Shown: positions 19,007 to 27,758 of the stretch, piece by piece | Layout: each line of letters opens with the position of its first letter | Numbering within the stretch: position 1 is the first letter of the stretch | Assembly (NCBI RefSeq): GCF_023954305.1 | Contig: NZ_JAMLIG010000002.1 | Span: 1-64,000 of the forward strand | Length of the DNA: 64,000 bases | Direction of reading: 5' to 3' | From: Mesorhizobium sp. | GTDB lineage: Bacteria; Pseudomonadota; Alphaproteobacteria; Rhizobiales; Rhizobiaceae | The notes under the pieces: model-generated | Seen by the model: the letters and a program-made list of their open reading frames with translations, nothing else | The model's database searches: none | What the model was told of the DNA's origin: nothing | Translations under genes and position numbers: made by a program

Positions 19007-19375
19007 ATGATTCAGATGCAAACTAACCTGGACGTCGCCGACAATTCCGGCGCGCGCCGAGTCATGTGCATCAAGGTGCTGGGCGGCTCGAAGCGGAAAT
19101 ATGCGTCGGTCGGCGATATCATCGTCGTCTCGATCAAGGAGGCCATTCCGCGCGGCCGCGTCAAGAAGGGCGACGTCATGAAGGCGGTCGTGGTCCGCAC
19201 GGCCAAGGACATCCGCCGTCCCGACGGTTCGGTGATCCGCTTCGACAAGAACGCGGCCGTGCTCGTCGACAACAAGAAAGAGCCGATCGGCACGCGTATC
19301 TTCGGGCCGGTTCCGCGCGAGCTTCGCGCGAAGAACCACATGAAGATCATCTCGCTCGCGCCTGAAGTGCTGTAA
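19007..19375 (+). CDS. rplN: 50S ribosomal protein L14
   Basis: Interface protein that contacts L19 and binds the silencing factor RsfS; 122 aa, full length. MIQMQTNLDVADNSGARRV is the conserved N-terminus and PVPRELRAKNHMKIISLAPEVL-like C-terminus is complete. rplX starts 12 nt later. Confidence 0.98.
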   Translation: MIQMQTNLDVADNSGARRVMCIKVLGGSKRKYASVGDIIVVSIKEAIPRGRVKKGDVMKAVVVRTAKDIRRPDGSVIRFDKNAAVLVDNKKEPIGTRIFGPVPRELRAKNHMKIISLAPEVL

Positions 19376-19387
19376 GGAGCCGGAACA

Positions 19388-19699
19388 ATGCAGAAGATCC
19401 GCAAGGGCGACAAGGTCGTCGTGCTCGCCGGCAAGGACAAGGGCCGCACGGGCGAAGTGATCCGCATGATGCCGAAGGACGATCAGGCGATCGTGCGCGG
19501 CATCAACATGGTCCGCCGTCATCAGCGCCAGACGCAGTCGCAGGAAGGCGGCATCATTTCCAAGGAAGCGCCGATCCACGTTTCGAACATCGCCGTCGCC
19601 GACCCCAAGGACGGCAAGCCGACCCGCGTCGGCTTCGAGGTGAAGGACGGCAAGAAGGTGCGCGTGGCGAAGCGCTCGGGAGCAACGATCGATGGCTAA
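19388..19699 (+). CDS. rplX: 50S ribosomal protein L24
   Basis: Assembly-initiating protein with an N-terminal KOW motif (KIRKGDKVVVLAGKDKGRTG, about residues 3-22); 103 aa. The last 8 nt overlap rplE, so these two are probably translationally coupled. Confidence 0.98.
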   Translation: MQKIRKGDKVVVLAGKDKGRTGEVIRMMPKDDQAIVRGINMVRRHQRQTQSQEGGIISKEAPIHVSNIAVADPKDGKPTRVGFEVKDGKKVRVAKRSGATIDG

Positions 19700-20249
19700 G
19701 ACCGCTTATCAGGCGCGCCTGCGCAAGGTGTACGACGAGAAGATCCGCAAGGAGCTTCAGGCTCAGTTCAACTACGAGAACGAGATGCAGATTCCGCGTC
19801 TCGACAAGATCGTGCTGAACATGGGCGTCGGCGAGGCCACGGCCGATTCGAAGAAGCCGTCGGTCGCCGCCGAGGATCTCGCGCTGATTGCCGGCCAGAA
19901 GGCGGTGGTGACGCGTGCGCGCAACTCCATCGCCGGCTTCAAGGTTCGCGAGAACATGCCGATCGGCGCCAAGGTGACGCTGCGCAAGGAGCGCATGTAC
20001 GAGTTTCTCGACCGCCTCATCAACATCGCGCTGCCGCGCGTTCGCGACTTCCGCGGGCTCAACCCGAAGAGCTTCGACGGGCGCGGCAATTATGCGATGG
20101 GCATCAAGGAGCACATCGTTTTCCCCGAGATCAACTACGACAAGGTCGATCAGGTCTGGGGCATGGACATCATCGTCTGCACGACCGCCAAGACGGACGA
20201 CGAGGCGAGGGCCCTTCTCAAGGCCTTCAACTTCCCGTTCCGGCAGTAA
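19692..20249 (+). CDS. rplE: 50S ribosomal protein L5
   Basis: 5S rRNA-binding protein at the central protuberance; 185 aa. KIVLNMGVGEA, and NPKSFDGRGNYAMGIKEH are the family blocks. The start lies inside the end of rplX with an 8-nt overlap; rpsN begins 27 nt after the stop. Confidence 0.98.
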   Translation: MAKTAYQARLRKVYDEKIRKELQAQFNYENEMQIPRLDKIVLNMGVGEATADSKKPSVAAEDLALIAGQKAVVTRARNSIAGFKVRENMPIGAKVTLRKERMYEFLDRLINIALPRVRDFRGLNPKSFDGRGNYAMGIKEHIVFPEINYDKVDQVWGMDIIVCTTAKTDDEARALLKAFNFPFRQ

Positions 20250-20276
20250 CGGCAAGCGATAACAAGGGTATTTGAA

Positions 20277-20582
20277 ATGGCCAAGACCAGTTCAGTCGAG
20301 AAGAACAACCGGCGCCGCAAGATGGTTGCCAACGCCGCTGCCAAGCGCAAGGCGCTGAAGGCGATCATCATGGATCAGTCGCTGCCGCTCGAGGAGCGCT
20401 TCCGCGCCCAGCTCAAGCTCTCGGCGATGCCGCGCAATACCGCCCGCACCCGCATCCGCAACCGTTGCGAGGTGACGGGGCGTCCGCGCGCGTTCTATCG
20501 CAAGCTCAACATGTCGCGTATCGCGCTGCGCGAGCTCGGTTCGCTCGGGATGATCCCGGGCCTCGTGAAGTCCAGCTGGTAG
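20277..20582 (+). CDS. rpsN: 30S ribosomal protein S14, zinc-independent form
   Basis: Small-subunit head protein, 101 aa. The long form with a single Cys (RNRCEVTGRPR) and no CxxC pairs, so it is the zinc-free C-minus type that is usual in Alphaproteobacteria. A duplicate zinc-independent copy elsewhere would not be needed for zinc starvation. Confidence 0.97.
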   Translation: MAKTSSVEKNNRRRKMVANAAAKRKALKAIIMDQSLPLEERFRAQLKLSAMPRNTARTRIRNRCEVTGRPRAFYRKLNMSRIALRELGSLGMIPGLVKSSW

Positions 20583-20594
20583 GAGGGCACGAAG

Positions 20595-20993
20595 ATGTCT
20601 TTGAGTGATCCCCTCGGCGATATGCTGACCCGCATCCGCAACGCCTATGGCCGCAGGAAGTCGAAGGTGTCGACGCCCGCGTCCACGCTGCGCGCCCGCG
20701 TTCTGGAGGTGATGAAGTCGGAAGGCTACATCCGCGACTTCAGCCAGACCGACTTCGACAACGGCAAGTCCGAGATCGAAATCGAGCTGAAATATGCGGA
20801 AGGCCAGCCGGTCATCCGCGAGATCGCCCGCGTGTCGAAGCCCGGTCGCCGCGTCTACGTCTCGGTGAAGTCGATCCCGCAGGTCGCCAACGGCCTTGGC
20901 ATCTCGATCCTTTCGACGCCGAAGGGCGTGATGGCCGACCACCAGGCCCGCGAAGAGAACGTCGGCGGCGAAATCCTCTGCCAGATCTTCTGA
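20595..20993 (+). CDS. rpsH: 30S ribosomal protein S8
   Basis: Central-domain 16S binder, 132 aa. MSLSDPLGDMLTRIRNAYGR and the C-terminal GVMADHQAREENVGGEILC are typical. In Escherichia coli S8 represses the spc operon by binding near rplE; no matching site was identified here. The gap to rplF is 37 nt. Confidence 0.98.
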   Translation: MSLSDPLGDMLTRIRNAYGRRKSKVSTPASTLRARVLEVMKSEGYIRDFSQTDFDNGKSEIEIELKYAEGQPVIREIARVSKPGRRVYVSVKSIPQVANGLGISILSTPKGVMADHQAREENVGGEILCQIF

Positions 20994-21030
20994 TCAGGCG
21001 GATTGCAGAAACAGGAACGAGGACAAGACA

Positions 21031-21564
21031 ATGTCTCGTATCGGAAAGAAACCCGTTGCACTCCCGCAGGGCGTGACCGCGTCGGTCAACGGCCAGACGG
21101 TGAGCGCGAAGGGCCCCAAGGGCGAATTGCGGTTCGTCGTCAACGACGAGGTCTTGGTCAAGCTGGATGACGGCCAGATCGCCGTAGAGCCGCGCGATCA
21201 GACCAAGGTCGCGCGCTCGAAGTGGGGCATGTCGCGCACGATGATCGTCAACATCCTGAACGGCGTGAAGGATGGTTTCGAGAAGCGTCTCGAGATCACC
21301 GGCGTCGGCTACCGCGCGGCCATGCAGGGCAAGAACCTGCATCTTTCGCTCGGTTTCAGCCACGAGGTGGTCTACCAGACGCCCGAGGGTATCACGATTT
21401 CGACGCCGAAGCCGACGGAAATCGTCGTCGCCGGCATCGACAAGCAGCAGGTCGGCCAGGTGGCGGCGGAGATCCGCGAGTATCGCGGACCCGAGCCGTA
21501 CAAGGGCAAGGGCGTGCGCTACGCGGGCGAGAAGATCGTCCGCAAGGAAGGCAAGAAGAAGTAG
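21031..21564 (+). CDS. rplF: 50S ribosomal protein L6
   Basis: Large-subunit protein near the sarcin-ricin loop, 177 aa, two similar domains. The C-terminal signature GPEPYKGKGVRYAGEKIVRK is present. Its stop codon is followed at once by a 7-nt-unit palindromic element, which pushes rplR 162 nt downstream in an operon where gaps are otherwise 2-66 nt. Confidence 0.98.
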   Translation: MSRIGKKPVALPQGVTASVNGQTVSAKGPKGELRFVVNDEVLVKLDDGQIAVEPRDQTKVARSKWGMSRTMIVNILNGVKDGFEKRLEITGVGYRAAMQGKNLHLSLGFSHEVVYQTPEGITISTPKPTEIVVAGIDKQQVGQVAAEIREYRGPEPYKGKGVRYAGEKIVRKEGKKK

Positions 21565-21649
21565 GGCGAATGGGGATTGGCGAATGGCCAATGGGGGGCG
21601 GCATCTGTCGCTTGCACCATTCGCCACTCGCCACTCGCCATTCACCCTA
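21565..21649 (+). repeat. heptad palindromic element, copy 1 (rplF/rplR)
   Basis: The left arm (21565-21598) has GCGAATGG-type units and the right arm (21615-21649) has CATTCGCCA and CACTCGCCA units. The arms pair over about 34 nt with a few mismatches or G-U pairs around a ~15-nt loop. The element starts directly after the rplF stop codon. There is no T run, so it is not a standard intrinsic terminator, and expression of rplR must pass through it. Confidence 0.85.
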
Positions 21650-21726
21650 AAGCCACGGAGGGCGGTTGCGGGCCGATCGGGACCGCGTAGAGCCGCTACC
21701 GTCTTACAAGGCAAAGGAAGAAGGCA

Positions 21727-22086
21727 ATGGCCTCCAAGGACTCTATCCAGAAGCGCGCCCAGCGTATCCGCCGCCAGATCCGCAAGGTCGCCGGCGACCG
21801 TCCGCGTCTGTCCGTGCATCGTTCGTCGAAACACATCTATGTCCAGGTGATCGACGACGCGAACGGCCGCACGCTGGCCGCGGCGTCGACCCTCGACAAG
21901 GATCTCAAGGCGTCGTTGAAGACAGGTGCCGACGTGGCGGCCGCCGCTGCCGTGGGCAAGCTGGTCGCGGAACGCGCCAAGAAGGCAGGCGTGACCGCTG
22001 TCGTCTTCGACCGCGGTGCCTACATCTATCACGGCCGCGTCAAGGCGCTGGCCGAGGCCGCCCGCGAGGGCGGACTGGACTTCTAA
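21727..22086 (+). CDS. rplR: 50S ribosomal protein L18
   Basis: 5S rRNA-binding protein, 119 aa. RPRLSVHRSSKHIYVQVIDD and the final YHGRVKALAEAAREGGLDF are the family blocks. AAGGAAGAAGG lies just upstream of the ATG. It is bracketed by two heptad palindromic elements, at 21565-21649 and 22087-22181. Confidence 0.98.
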   Translation: MASKDSIQKRAQRIRRQIRKVAGDRPRLSVHRSSKHIYVQVIDDANGRTLAAASTLDKDLKASLKTGADVAAAAAVGKLVAERAKKAGVTAVVFDRGAYIYHGRVKALAEAAREGGLDF

Positions 22087-22181
22087 GTGAATGGTGAATG
22101 GTGAATGGTAAAATGGACTGTGGGTCGGACGGCGGCATAGCGCTCTCTGACCATTCACCATTTTTCCATTCACCATTCACC
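22087..22181 (+). repeat. heptad palindromic element, copy 2 (rplR/rpsE)
   Basis: Starts on the first base after the rplR stop. The left arm (22087-22116) is three tandem GTGAATG units plus a variant; the right arm (22151-22181) consists of CCATTCA-type units and is identical over 31 nt to the right arm of copy 5 at 49061-49091. The loop of about 34 nt is unlike that of the other copies. Confidence 0.9.
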
Positions 22182-22260
22182 AGGTGACTTTCCACCGTGG
22201 ACCGATTATGTCGGCCACAGATTTAACCCGGTGCCTCCGGAAAAAAACAAGGAACAGGAT

Positions 22261-22833
22261 ATGGCACAAGAACGTCGGGAAGGCGGTCGCGATCGCGAAC
22301 GCAGCCGTGACCGTGAGGAAAAGGACAGCGAGTTCGTCGACAAGCTGGTCCATATCAACCGCGTCGCCAAGGTGGTGAAGGGCGGCCGTCGCTTCGGCTT
22401 CGCAGCCCTCGTCGTCGTCGGCGACCAGAAGGGCCGCGTCGGCTTCGGCCACGGCAAGGCGCGCGAAGTGCCGGAGGCGATCCGCAAGGCGACCGAGGCC
22501 GCCAAGCGCGAGATGATCTTCGTGCCGCTGCGCTCCGGCCGCACCCTGCATCACGACGTGGCCGGCCGCCACGGCGCAGGCAAGGTTCTCCTTCGCGCCG
22601 CCAAGCCCGGCACGGGCATCATCGCGGGCGGCCCGATGCGCGCCGTGTTCGAGACCCTCGGCATGCACGACGTCGTCGCCAAGTCGATGGGGTCGTCGAA
22701 CCCCTACAACATGGTGCGTGCCACCTTCGACGCCCTGAAGAACCAGGTGCATCCGAAGGACATCGCCGCGCAGCGCGGCATCAAGTATTCCGCCCTCCAG
22801 GCGCGCCGCGGCACTGCCGCCGGCGAAGAGTAA
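22261..22833 (+). CDS. rpsE: 30S ribosomal protein S5
   Basis: Accuracy-related small-subunit protein, 190 aa. The start MAQERREGGRDRERSRD was preferred to an in-frame ATG at 22231, because AAGGAA lies about 8 nt upstream and the charged N-terminal extension is normal for Alphaproteobacteria. The S5 fold is marked by VVKGGRRFGFAALVVVGD and GIIAGGPMRAVFETLG. rpmD starts 11 nt later. Confidence 0.97.
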   Translation: MAQERREGGRDRERSRDREEKDSEFVDKLVHINRVAKVVKGGRRFGFAALVVVGDQKGRVGFGHGKAREVPEAIRKATEAAKREMIFVPLRSGRTLHHDVAGRHGAGKVLLRAAKPGTGIIAGGPMRAVFETLGMHDVVAKSMGSSNPYNMVRATFDALKNQVHPKDIAAQRGIKYSALQARRGTAAGEE

Positions 22834-22844
22834 GGAGCCGGACG

Positions 22845-23042
22845 ATGGCCAAGAAACAGTCCAAGACCATCACGGTCGAGCAGATCGGCAGCCCGATCCG
22901 CCGGCCGAAGGAGCAGCGCGCGACGCTGATCGGCCTCGGCCTCAACAAGATGCATCGCCGCAGAACGCTCGAGGACACCCCGTCGGTACGCGGCATGATC
23001 GCCTCCGTCGGCCACCTCGTCCGCGTCGTCGACGAGGCGTGA
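22845..23042 (+). CDS. rpmD: 50S ribosomal protein L30
   Basis: Small large-subunit protein, 65 aa. TITVEQIGSPIRRPKEQRAT and GLGLNKMHRRRTLEDTPSVR define the family. Normal spc-operon position between rpsE and rplO (22-nt gap). Confidence 0.97.
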   Translation: MAKKQSKTITVEQIGSPIRRPKEQRATLIGLGLNKMHRRRTLEDTPSVRGMIASVGHLVRVVDEA

Positions 23043-23064
23043 GCGAAGGCGCAGGAGAAGAGAC

Positions 23065-23535
23065 ATGAAACTCAACGAATTGCGCGACAACGAAGGCGCC
23101 ACCCATTCGCGAAAGCGCGTGGGGCGCGGCATCGGCTCAGGCAAGGGTAAGACCGGCGGGCGCGGCGTAAAGGGCCAGAAGGCACGCTCCGGTGTTGCCA
23201 TCAACGGCTTCGAGGGTGGCCAGATGCCGCTCTACCGCCGTCTGCCCAAGCGCGGCTTCAACAACATCTCGGCGAAGTCCTTCGCGACCGTCTCGCTCGC
23301 CCGCATCCAGGCGGCGATCGACGCCAAGAAGCTCGACGCGAAGGAGACCGTTGACGCGGCGGCGCTCGTCAAGGCCGGCGTTATCCGCCGCGCCAAGGAC
23401 GGCGTGCGCATCCTCAGCGACGGCGAGATCAAGGCCAAGGTTTCGTTCGATGTTGCCGGAGTGTCGAAGCCGGCGCTCGAGAAGATCGAACAGGCTGGCG
23501 GCTCGGTGAAGTTGCCGGAAGCCAAGTCCGAGTGA
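23065..23535 (+). CDS. rplO: 50S ribosomal protein L15
   Basis: Late-assembly large-subunit protein, 156 aa. The glycine-rich N-terminus (GRGIGSGKGKTGGRGVKGQK) and GFEGGQMPLYRRLPKRGF are diagnostic. Between its stop and secY are 127 nt holding two hairpins without T runs: an 8-bp stem at 23542-23567 (AGCAGCGG / CCGCTGCT) and GCCGGAGCC with GGCTTCGGC near 23580-23607. These might tune secY expression. Confidence 0.98.
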   Translation: MKLNELRDNEGATHSRKRVGRGIGSGKGKTGGRGVKGQKARSGVAINGFEGGQMPLYRRLPKRGFNNISAKSFATVSLARIQAAIDAKKLDAKETVDAAALVKAGVIRRAKDGVRILSDGEIKAKVSFDVAGVSKPALEKIEQAGGSVKLPEAKSE

Positions 23536-23662
23536 CATAGCAGCAGCGGTGCGACTGCGCCGCTGCTTGCATCTTCGCGGGCCGGAGCCTATTTCGAGGC
23601 TTCGGCTCAAAGCATGACTCGCTCCCCGCGCGTCCATTCGCCTGCCGAAGCGGAGATTTCCA

Positions 23663-24997
23663 ATGGCATCAGCAGCCGAACAACTTGCTTCGAACCTCAA
23701 TTTCGCGGCCTTCGCCAAGGCGGAGGACCTGAAGAAACGTATCTGGTTCACGCTGGGCGCGCTGCTGGTCTACCGCCTCGGCACCTATATTCCGATTCCG
23801 GGCATCAATCCCGAAGCCTTCGCCCAGGCGTTCGAGGGTCAGTCGCGCGGCGTGCTCGGCATCTTCAACATGTTCGCAGGCGGCGCGGTCGAGCGCATGG
23901 CGATCTTCGCGCTCGGCATCATGCCTTACATCTCGGCTTCCATCATCATGCAACTGATGACGTCGGTCGTTCCGACGCTCGAGCAGCTGAAGAAGGAGGG
24001 AGAGCAGGGCCGCAAGGTCATTAATCAATACACGCGCTACGGCACGGTCCTGCTCGCGACAGTTCAGGCCTACGGCATCGCCGTGGGTCTCGAAAGCGGC
24101 GCGGGGATCGTCAGCGACCCCGGTTGGTTCTTCAAGCTCTCCGCGGTCATCACGCTCGTCGGCGGCACGATGTTCCTGATGTGGCTCGGCGAGCAGATCA
24201 CGGCGCGCGGCATCGGCAACGGCATTTCGCTGATCATCTTCGCCGGCATCGTCGCCGGTCTGCCTTCGGCGCTCTCCGGCACTCTGGAACTCGGCCGCAC
24301 GGGTGCGCTGTCGACCGGCATTATCCTGGCCATCATCGTCCTGGCCGTCGTCGTCATCGCGCTGATCGTGTTCTTCGAACGTGCGCAGCGCAGGCTGCTG
24401 ATCCAATATCCGAAGCGCCAGGTGGGCAACCGGATGTTCCAGGGCGACACGTCGCATCTGCCGCTCAAGCTCAACACCGCCGGCGTCATCCCGCCGATCT
24501 TCGCCTCATCGCTGCTGCTCCTGCCGGCGACGGTCGCCGGGTTCTCCAACACGTCGAACCTGCCGGCTTGGGCGAACTCGATCCTGGCGACGCTCGGCCA
24601 CGGACAGCCGCTCTACATGCTGCTCTACGCGGCCATGATTGTGTTCTTCGCCTTCTTCTATACGGCGATCGTGTTCAATCCGAAGGACACGGCCGACCAG
24701 CTGAAGAAACACTCCGGCTTCATCCCCGGCTATCGCCCGGGCGAGCGCACCGCCGAATACATCGACTATGTGCTGACGCGCATTACGCTCGTGGGGGCTA
24801 TCTATCTCGTCGTCATCTGTCTATTGCCCGAGTTTCTGATTTCGGCGACGGGCGTTCCGTTCTATCTCGGAGGCACTTCGCTGCTGATCGTTGTGAGCGT
24901 TACGCTCGACACTGTGGCGCAGATCCAGGGACACCTGATCGCGCACCAGTACGAGGGGCTGATCAAGAAGTCGAAACTCCGGGGGGGCAAGAGATAG
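23663..24997 (+). CDS. secY: protein translocase subunit SecY
   Basis: Channel subunit of the Sec translocon in the inner membrane; 444 aa with ten predicted membrane segments. Segment 2 contains GIMPYISASIIMQLM, and the cytosolic loop contains YPKRQVGNRMFQG. It is one base from adk, as in many Alphaproteobacteria, so the two should be translated together. Confidence 0.98.
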   Translation: MASAAEQLASNLNFAAFAKAEDLKKRIWFTLGALLVYRLGTYIPIPGINPEAFAQAFEGQSRGVLGIFNMFAGGAVERMAIFALGIMPYISASIIMQLMTSVVPTLEQLKKEGEQGRKVINQYTRYGTVLLATVQAYGIAVGLESGAGIVSDPGWFFKLSAVITLVGGTMFLMWLGEQITARGIGNGISLIIFAGIVAGLPSALSGTLELGRTGALSTGIILAIIVLAVVVIALIVFFERAQRRLLIQYPKRQVGNRMFQGDTSHLPLKLNTAGVIPPIFASSLLLLPATVAGFSNTSNLPAWANSILATLGHGQPLYMLLYAAMIVFFAFFYTAIVFNPKDTADQLKKHSGFIPGYRPGERTAEYIDYVLTRITLVGAIYLVVICLLPEFLISATGVPFYLGGTSLLIVVSVTLDTVAQIQGHLIAHQYEGLIKKSKLRGGKR

Positions 24998-24998
24998 A

Positions 24999-25583
24999 AT
25001 GAGGCTGATACTGCTGGGCCCGCCGGGGGCGGGCAAGGGGACGCAGGCGCAGCGACTGGTCGAGAGGTTTGGCATCCCTCAGCTGTCCACGGGCGACATG
25101 CTTCGTGCAGCGGTGAAGGCCGGATCCGACGTCGGCAAACGTGCCAAGGCGGTCATGGATGCGGGCGAACTGGTCTCCGACGAGATCGTCAATGCGATCG
25201 TGGCGGAGCGGATCGATCAGGCCGATTGCGCCAAAGGCTTCATTCTCGACGGCTATCCCCGCACGCTGGCGCAGGCCGACGCGGTCGGCGCTATGCTTTC
25301 CGAACGCGGCCTGAAGCTCGACGCGGTGATCGAACTTACGGTCGACGACAATGAACTGGTCGCCCGCATAGCCAAGCGCGCCGAACAGGCGAGGGCGGCC
25401 GGCCAGGCCGTGCGCAAGGACGACGATCCGGCGGTCGTGCCGGAACGACTGAGGGAATATTACAAGAAGACGGCCCCGCTGGTCGGCTACTACTACGCCA
25501 AAGGGATGCTTACCCAGCTCGACGGCATGGCTTCGATCGACAAAGTCACCGGCGAAATAGAAGGTCTTCTGTCGAAGATATAG
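24999..25583 (+). CDS. adk: adenylate kinase, short form
   Basis: Interconverts ATP + AMP with 2 ADP; 194 aa. The P-loop GPPGAGKGTQAQRL is at residues 7-20, followed by the AMP-binding LSTGDMLR and GFILDGYPRT blocks. The LID insertion with zinc-binding cysteines is absent, giving the short form common in Alphaproteobacteria. One base after secY; 182 nt before rpsM, where a new promoter seems to lie. Confidence 0.97.
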   Translation: MRLILLGPPGAGKGTQAQRLVERFGIPQLSTGDMLRAAVKAGSDVGKRAKAVMDAGELVSDEIVNAIVAERIDQADCAKGFILDGYPRTLAQADAVGAMLSERGLKLDAVIELTVDDNELVARIAKRAEQARAAGQAVRKDDDPAVVPERLREYYKKTAPLVGYYYAKGMLTQLDGMASIDKVTGEIEGLLSKI

Positions 25584-25596
25584 TCCGCTTCGGCGG

Positions 25597-25625
25597 TTGA
25601 CGTGGAAGGCGCGTTGCATTATAGC
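25597..25625 (+). promoter_or_regulatory. candidate sigma-70 promoter for rpsM-rpsK-rpoA-rplQ
   Basis: TTGACG (25597-25602), 17-nt spacer, TATAGC (25620-25625), 14 nt after the adk stop and about 140 nt before rpsM. This is the best promoter-like match in the ribosomal region and would give the alpha operon its own transcription start. Confidence 0.55.
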
Positions 25626-25765
25626 GGCGCGTCTCCCATCACATCGCATGGTTGGTTGTCCGCGAGGACTGCAGCCGCATTGATCGGAACACCCGCAAGG
25701 GCCGGCCTCCACCGGACGCGGGCAAACAACAATGCCAGCCCGACTGGCCTGACATGGAGATTAGA

Positions 25766-26134
25766 ATGGCCCGTATAGCCGGCGTCAACATTCCGACCAA
25801 CAAGCGCGTCGTCATCGCGCTGCAGTACATTCACGGCATCGGTCCGAAGTTTGCGGCCGAGATCGTGGCGAAGGTCGGCATCCCGGCGGAGCGCCGCGTC
25901 AACCAGCTCACCGATTCGGAAGTGTTGCAGATCCGCGAAGCCATCGACCGCGATTACAAGGTCGAGGGCGATCTGCGCCGCGAAGTGTCGATGAACATCA
26001 AGCGTTTGATGGACCTCGGCTGCTATCGCGGCCTGCGTCATCGCCGCTCCCTGCCGGTCCGCGGCCAGCGCACGCACACCAATGCCCGCACCCGCAAGGG
26101 TCCGGCGAAGCCCATCGCGGGCAAGAAGAAGTAA
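25766..26134 (+). CDS. rpsM: 30S ribosomal protein S13
   Basis: Head protein forming inter-subunit bridges, 122 aa. The start MARIAGVNIPTNKRVVIAL is the family start; an upstream in-frame codon at 25652 lies in the leader. C-terminal RGQRTHTNARTRKGPAKPIA is conserved. A heptad palindromic element starts right after its stop. Confidence 0.97.
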   Translation: MARIAGVNIPTNKRVVIALQYIHGIGPKFAAEIVAKVGIPAERRVNQLTDSEVLQIREAIDRDYKVEGDLRREVSMNIKRLMDLGCYRGLRHRRSLPVRGQRTHTNARTRKGPAKPIAGKKK

Positions 26135-26208
26135 TCGGGCGAAAGGCGAGATGGCAGTTGGCGAATGGGGCTTCCCCACTCGCCATTCGCCACTCCCCAC
26201 TCGCCCTG
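26135..26208 (+). repeat. heptad palindromic element, copy 3 (rpsM/rpsK)
   Basis: The left arm (26136-26170) and right arm (26173-26207) pair with only about a 3-nt loop, making the tightest hairpin of the five copies. Units are GGCGAATGG-like on the left and CACTCGCC or CATTCGCC on the right. It begins directly after the rpsM stop. Confidence 0.85.
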
Positions 26209-26254
26209 GTGGAGCCGCTGGCACTACGGCGGCGTAGAGATCGAAAGGTAAGAC

Positions 26255-26644
26255 ATGGCCAAGGAAGCCGCACGCGTCCGTCGTCGCGAACGCAAGAACA
26301 TCTCGACGGGCGTCGCCCACGTCAATTCGACGTTCAACAATACGATGATCACCATCACCGACCAGCAGGGCAACGCGATTGCCTGGTCGTCGGCGGGTGC
26401 TCAGGGCTTCAAGGGTTCGCGCAAATCGACCCCGTTCGCCGCCCAGATGGCTGCCGAAGACTGCGCCAAGAAGGCCCAGGAGCACGGCATGCGCATGCTT
26501 GAGGTCGAGGTTTGCGGTCCGGGGTCGGGTCGTGAATCGGCGCTTCGCGCGCTGCAGGCGGCGGGCTTCACCATCACGTCGATCCGCGACGTGACGCCGA
26601 TCCCGCACAATGGCTGCCGGCCGCGCAAGAAGCGTCGCGTCTGA
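26255..26644 (+). CDS. rpsK: 30S ribosomal protein S11
   Basis: Platform protein of the small subunit, 129 aa. NISTGVAHVNSTFNNTMITI and the C-terminal TPIPHNGCRPRKKRRV are conserved. It is placed between the copy-3 repeat element and rpoA. The rpoA gap of 103 nt holds a GC-rich hairpin GGCGCC / GGCGCC near 26665-26684 without a T run. Confidence 0.98.
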   Translation: MAKEAARVRRRERKNISTGVAHVNSTFNNTMITITDQQGNAIAWSSAGAQGFKGSRKSTPFAAQMAAEDCAKKAQEHGMRMLEVEVCGPGSGRESALRALQAAGFTITSIRDVTPIPHNGCRPRKKRRV

Positions 26645-26747
26645 TATTCATCTTTCTTGCCGACGGCGCCCCTCGAAGGGCGCCGCAGGCGTTTTCCAGA
26701 TCGCTCGCCACGATTGGATGGTGGCGAGGTAACGGAAGGACCAACAC

Positions 26748-27758
26748 ATGATCCAGAAAAACTGGCAGGACCTGATCAAGCCGAACAAGGTCGAGTTCTC
26801 GTCCAAGGGCAAGACCCTGACGACGCTCGTCGCCGAGCCGCTGGAGCGCGGCTTCGGCCTGACGCTCGGCAATGCGCTGCGGCGCGTGCTTCTGTCGTCG
26901 CTGCGCGGCGCGGCCGTGACCGCGGTGCAGATCGACGGCGTGCTGCACGAGTTCTCCTCGATCGCCGGCGTGCGCGAGGACGTGACCGACATCGTGCTGA
27001 ACATCAAGGAAATCGCGATCAAGATGGAAGGCGACGGGCCGAAGCGCATGGTCGTGCGCAAGCAGGGCCCTGGCATCGTCACCGCCGGCGACATCCAGAC
27101 GGTCGGCGACGTCGAGATCCTCAACCCCGACCATGTGATCTGCACGCTCGACGAGGGTGCCGAGATCCGCATGGAGTTCACCGTCGACAACGGCAAGGGC
27201 TACGTGCCTGCCGATCGCAACCGCGCCGACGATGCGCCGATCGGGCTCATCCCGGTCGATTCGCTCTATTCGCCGGTCAAGAAGGTTTCCTACAAGGTCG
27301 AGAACACCCGCGAGGGCCAGGTTCTGGACTACGACAAGCTGACGCTGTCGATCGAGACCGACGGCTCGATCACCGGCGAGGACGCGGTGGCATTCGCGGC
27401 GCGCATCCTGCAGGACCAGCTGTCGCTGTTCGTCAATTTCGACGAGCCGCAGAAGGAGCAGGCGGCGGAGACCGTCACCGAGCTCGCCTTCAACCCGGCG
27501 CTGCTGAAGAAGGTCGACGAACTCGAACTGTCGGTCCGCTCGGCCAACTGCCTGAAGAACGACAACATCGTCTATATCGGCGACCTGATCCAGAAGACCG
27601 AGGCGGAGATGCTGCGCACCCCGAACTTCGGCCGCAAGTCGCTCAACGAGATCAAGGAAGTGCTGGCGGCGATGGGCCTGCATCTCGGCATGGAAGTGCC
27701 GGACTGGCCGCCGGAGAACATCGAAGACCTCGCCAAGCGCTACGAAGATCAATATTGA
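26748..27758 (+). CDS. rpoA: RNA polymerase subunit alpha
   Basis: Assembly platform of RNA polymerase and target of activators, 336 aa. The N-terminal dimerisation domain includes LERGFGLTLGNALRRVLLSS. The C-terminal domain, which binds UP elements, includes NCLKNDNIVYIGDL and NFGRKSLNEIKEVLAAMGLH. Unlike rpoB, the sequence is alphaproteobacterial throughout. Copy 4 of the heptad element begins directly after its stop. Confidence 0.98.
   Translation: MIQKNWQDLIKPNKVEFSSKGKTLTTLVAEPLERGFGLTLGNALRRVLLSSLRGAAVTAVQIDGVLHEFSSIAGVREDVTDIVLNIKEIAIKMEGDGPKRMVVRKQGPGIVTAGDIQTVGDVEILNPDHVICTLDEGAEIRMEFTVDNGKGYVPADRNRADDAPIGLIPVDSLYSPVKKVSYKVENTREGQVLDYDKLTLSIETDGSITGEDAVAFAARILQDQLSLFVNFDEPQKEQAAETVTELAFNPALLKKVDELELSVRSANCLKNDNIVYIGDLIQKTEAEMLRTPNFGRKSLNEIKEVLAAMGLHLGMEVPDWPPENIEDLAKRYEDQY

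Noticed and set aside
21565..22181. Repeat-rich gaps considered as a CRISPR array
   Set aside because: Units are only 7 nt, without spacers of regular size; arms are inverted and form hairpins, and there are no cas genes.
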